Below are positions 5,385 through 6,683 of a DNA stretch of 6,683 nucleotides, in pieces. The number at the start of each line of letters is the position of its first letter. Position 1 is the stretch's first letter. The notes under the pieces were generated by a model. That model was not told where the DNA came from, searched no databases, and worked only from the letters and a program-made list of their open reading frames with translations. Source of the DNA: Legionellales bacterium. Lineage in GTDB: Bacteria; Pseudomonadota; Gammaproteobacteria; PIVX01. The DNA lies in contig JABSQI010000096.1 in assembly GCA_013215905.1 (NCBI GenBank), positions 1-6,683 of the forward strand, given 5' to 3'. The position numbers were made by a program, and so were the translations under genes.

Positions 5385-6560
5385 ATGACTCCAGATCAAT
5401 TTGCCAATTTTTGTCTAAATAATCCCCCTTCAAATATTAATAAATATCTCTCTAAGCAAAAGCCTTTTGAAATTAGTGATGCACAGTTTCGTGCAACATT
5501 AGATGCAATAAATGATTGTCGTGATTATAAAAAATCTTTAAATGGATGTAATGTAGTTTTGATGCTAGTAAGAATGCTAGCTCGAGACTCTGTCTTAAAT
5601 AAAGAAAAAATTATAGATTTATTTTCAAGACTGGGAGAAAGTGAAATGGAGATACAACTTCAAACAAAGCTATTAGATAAATATCCTGTTATAATTAGAA
5701 ACTTAATATCTAAAGATGATATTGCCAATAAATTTTCAACGATTGCCGCCAAAGCATGCATGTATTATACAGATATCAGAGAAAGGCTTGATCAATATTC
5801 AATTTCAAAAATTATTTTAAAACACTATGATAACCCAGGAAAACAATATGATCAGAATTATATGAAACGATATCCATATGAATATGATATTTTAAAATAC
5901 AATAAAAAAGATATAGAAAATTTAATAAATATCTGTGATGATACTAACATAAATAATATAGATCAAAAATGTCAATATGGACAGCTACTCAGTATAGTGG
6001 TTAGCGCACAAGATGTAGCAGACAAATTAAACATTAATTCTGTAAAAAGCATGTGGTGTAATAAGATTGAGTATAACTGGACTCAACAATCTACGGCAGT
6101 AAATAAAATATTATTAAATAAACATGCAGATATGTTTTTAAAATTTACTACTCGTGAAATGGCTGAGATAATGTTGAAATCAGATCTAACTTTTTTTTAT
6201 GGGATTTTTGAAAATAAACACTTCGAAATACTAGCTCAGGCTGATGGACAAGAATACCTTAAAGAAATGAAGACTATAATAAATGAATTAAAAGGTTGGG
6301 ATAAAAAATTTGCTCAAGAAAGATGTAATGATATTACTAAAAAAATAGCGACATACAAAAATAATATTAAAGATCCAAATGATATAGTGCAAGAGCTAAA
6401 TAGCGTCTTAGAAAATGAAACTAAAATACCATCAGATTATGTTGTTCAAAAGATTAAAATATTAATTAATCAATTAGATCAGAAATATTATGATAATTTA
6501 AAATGGAACTCTAAAGATGTTCAGGAAAATAAAGAAAAATTTATTGCAAATAACTCATGA
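5385..6560 (+). CDS. Hypothetical protein, helical, family not recognised
   Basis: I do not recognise this 391-residue protein. It is rich in Asn, Lys, Asp and Ile, has no signal peptide and no membrane span, and contains eight scattered cysteines, so it is probably cytosolic or exported by a non-Sec route. It looks largely alpha-helical. A helix-start pattern of Ser/Thr/Asn, two residues, Asp/Glu/Gln, then hydrophobic positions recurs: TPDQFANFC (2-10), SDAQFRATL (31), NKEKIIDLF (72), SKDDIANKF (109), NKKDIENLI (173), SAQDVADKL (207), TTREMAEIM (255). The segments from 109 and 207 are similar over about 17 residues. This suggests a degenerate helical-repeat scaffold, and an effector-like role in a host-associated bacterium is possible but unproven. 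The ATG has AGG 7 nt upstream. Its last codons overlap, in another frame, an ornithine carbamoyltransferase fragment, so the native C-terminus may have been lost. Codon use is AT-rich like the neighbours. Confidence 0.75.
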   Translation: MTPDQFANFCLNNPPSNINKYLSKQKPFEISDAQFRATLDAINDCRDYKKSLNGCNVVLMLVRMLARDSVLNKEKIIDLFSRLGESEMEIQLQTKLLDKYPVIIRNLISKDDIANKFSTIAAKACMYYTDIRERLDQYSISKIILKHYDNPGKQYDQNYMKRYPYEYDILKYNKKDIENLINICDDTNINNIDQKCQYGQLLSIVVSAQDVADKLNINSVKSMWCNKIEYNWTQQSTAVNKILLNKHADMFLKFTTREMAEIMLKSDLTFFYGIFENKHFEILAQADGQEYLKEMKTIINELKGWDKKFAQERCNDITKKIATYKNNIKDPNDIVQELNSVLENETKIPSDYVVQKIKILINQLDQKYYDNLKWNSKDVQENKEKFIANNS

Positions 6561-6683
6561 TCCAACCACTGCGGTTATTGGTGCAAATGTTCTGTACACA
6601 GATGTTTGGTCTTCTATGGGTGAAGAAAAACAAAAGGAAGAGAAAGAAAAACAATTTGATGGATTTACTATTGATGATAAGCT
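6544..6683 (+). pseudogene. argF: Ornithine carbamoyltransferase fragment, 5' part missing
   Basis: Ornithine carbamoyltransferase joins ornithine and carbamoyl phosphate to citrulline (arginine synthesis, or the reverse in the deiminase pathway). From 6544 the frame reads LQITHDPTTAVIGANVLYTD, then VWSSMGEEKQKEE and FDGFTID. This matches the middle of the enzyme: the ITHDP, GA(D/N)V, YTDVW and SMGEE blocks near residue 230 of about 330. The frame is open to the window edge, but upstream it closes at a TAA (6499-6501), with only one in-frame ATG (6517). The N-terminal carbamoyl-phosphate domain with its STRT motif is nowhere in the window; the preceding DNA codes for the unrelated 391-residue protein in another frame. 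GC over 6551-6620 is about 43% (30 of 70), above the local average. It is most likely a truncated remnant at a recombination junction; the downstream part is not visible. The catabolic arcB form is equally possible. Confidence 0.72.

Overview
The window is AT-rich DNA from a gammaproteobacterium, probably a host-associated or intracellular one. The gene order (fabH - plsX - rpmF - yceD - rluC on the minus strand, with rne divergent on the plus strand) is the classic gammaproteobacterial fatty-acid/50S cluster. The L32 protein also reads like the gammaproteobacterial form (start MAVQ, block [10 protein letters not shown], then LRH and GYYKGR). The low GC, a shortened RNase E and a broken ornithine carbamoyltransferase gene fit a reduced genome, but I cannot name the genus.

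Layout. Bases 1-2025 (minus strand) form a tight run: yceD (DUF177, 23S rRNA accumulation), rpmF (ribosomal protein L32), plsX (phosphate acyltransferase) and the 5' part of fabH (KAS III), which leaves the window at base 1. Spacers are 10-21 bp and each of rpmF, plsX and fabH has a Shine-Dalgarno sequence; that of fabH overlaps the plsX stop. Upstream on the same strand is rluC (23S rRNA pseudouridine synthase). The maf gene that lies between rluC and yceD in E. coli is absent. A 327-bp intergenic region separates rluC from rne and carries a good rluC promoter, two short inverted repeats and a possible hairpin over the rne ribosome binding site. rne encodes a short RNase E: the whole catalytic half and an amphipathic membrane-anchor-like helix are kept, and the degradosome scaffold is replaced by a short His/Lys/Arg-rich tail.

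Beyond rne, conservation of the neighbourhood stops. A 391-codon gene of unrecognised family (predicted soluble, helical, with a recurring helix-start motif) runs directly into an out-of-frame internal fragment of ornithine carbamoyltransferase that continues off the right edge. This looks like a recombination junction and is the most unusual point in the window.

Functionally the left part couples membrane lipid synthesis (PlsX, FabH) with 50S ribosome building (L32, YceD, RluC), next to the main RNA-decay and rRNA-processing enzyme (RNase E). I see no mobile-element ends, CRISPR array, tRNA or rRNA. There is no convincing new system here; the novelty candidates are the 391-residue protein with its argF junction, and several regulatory oddities listed as findings.
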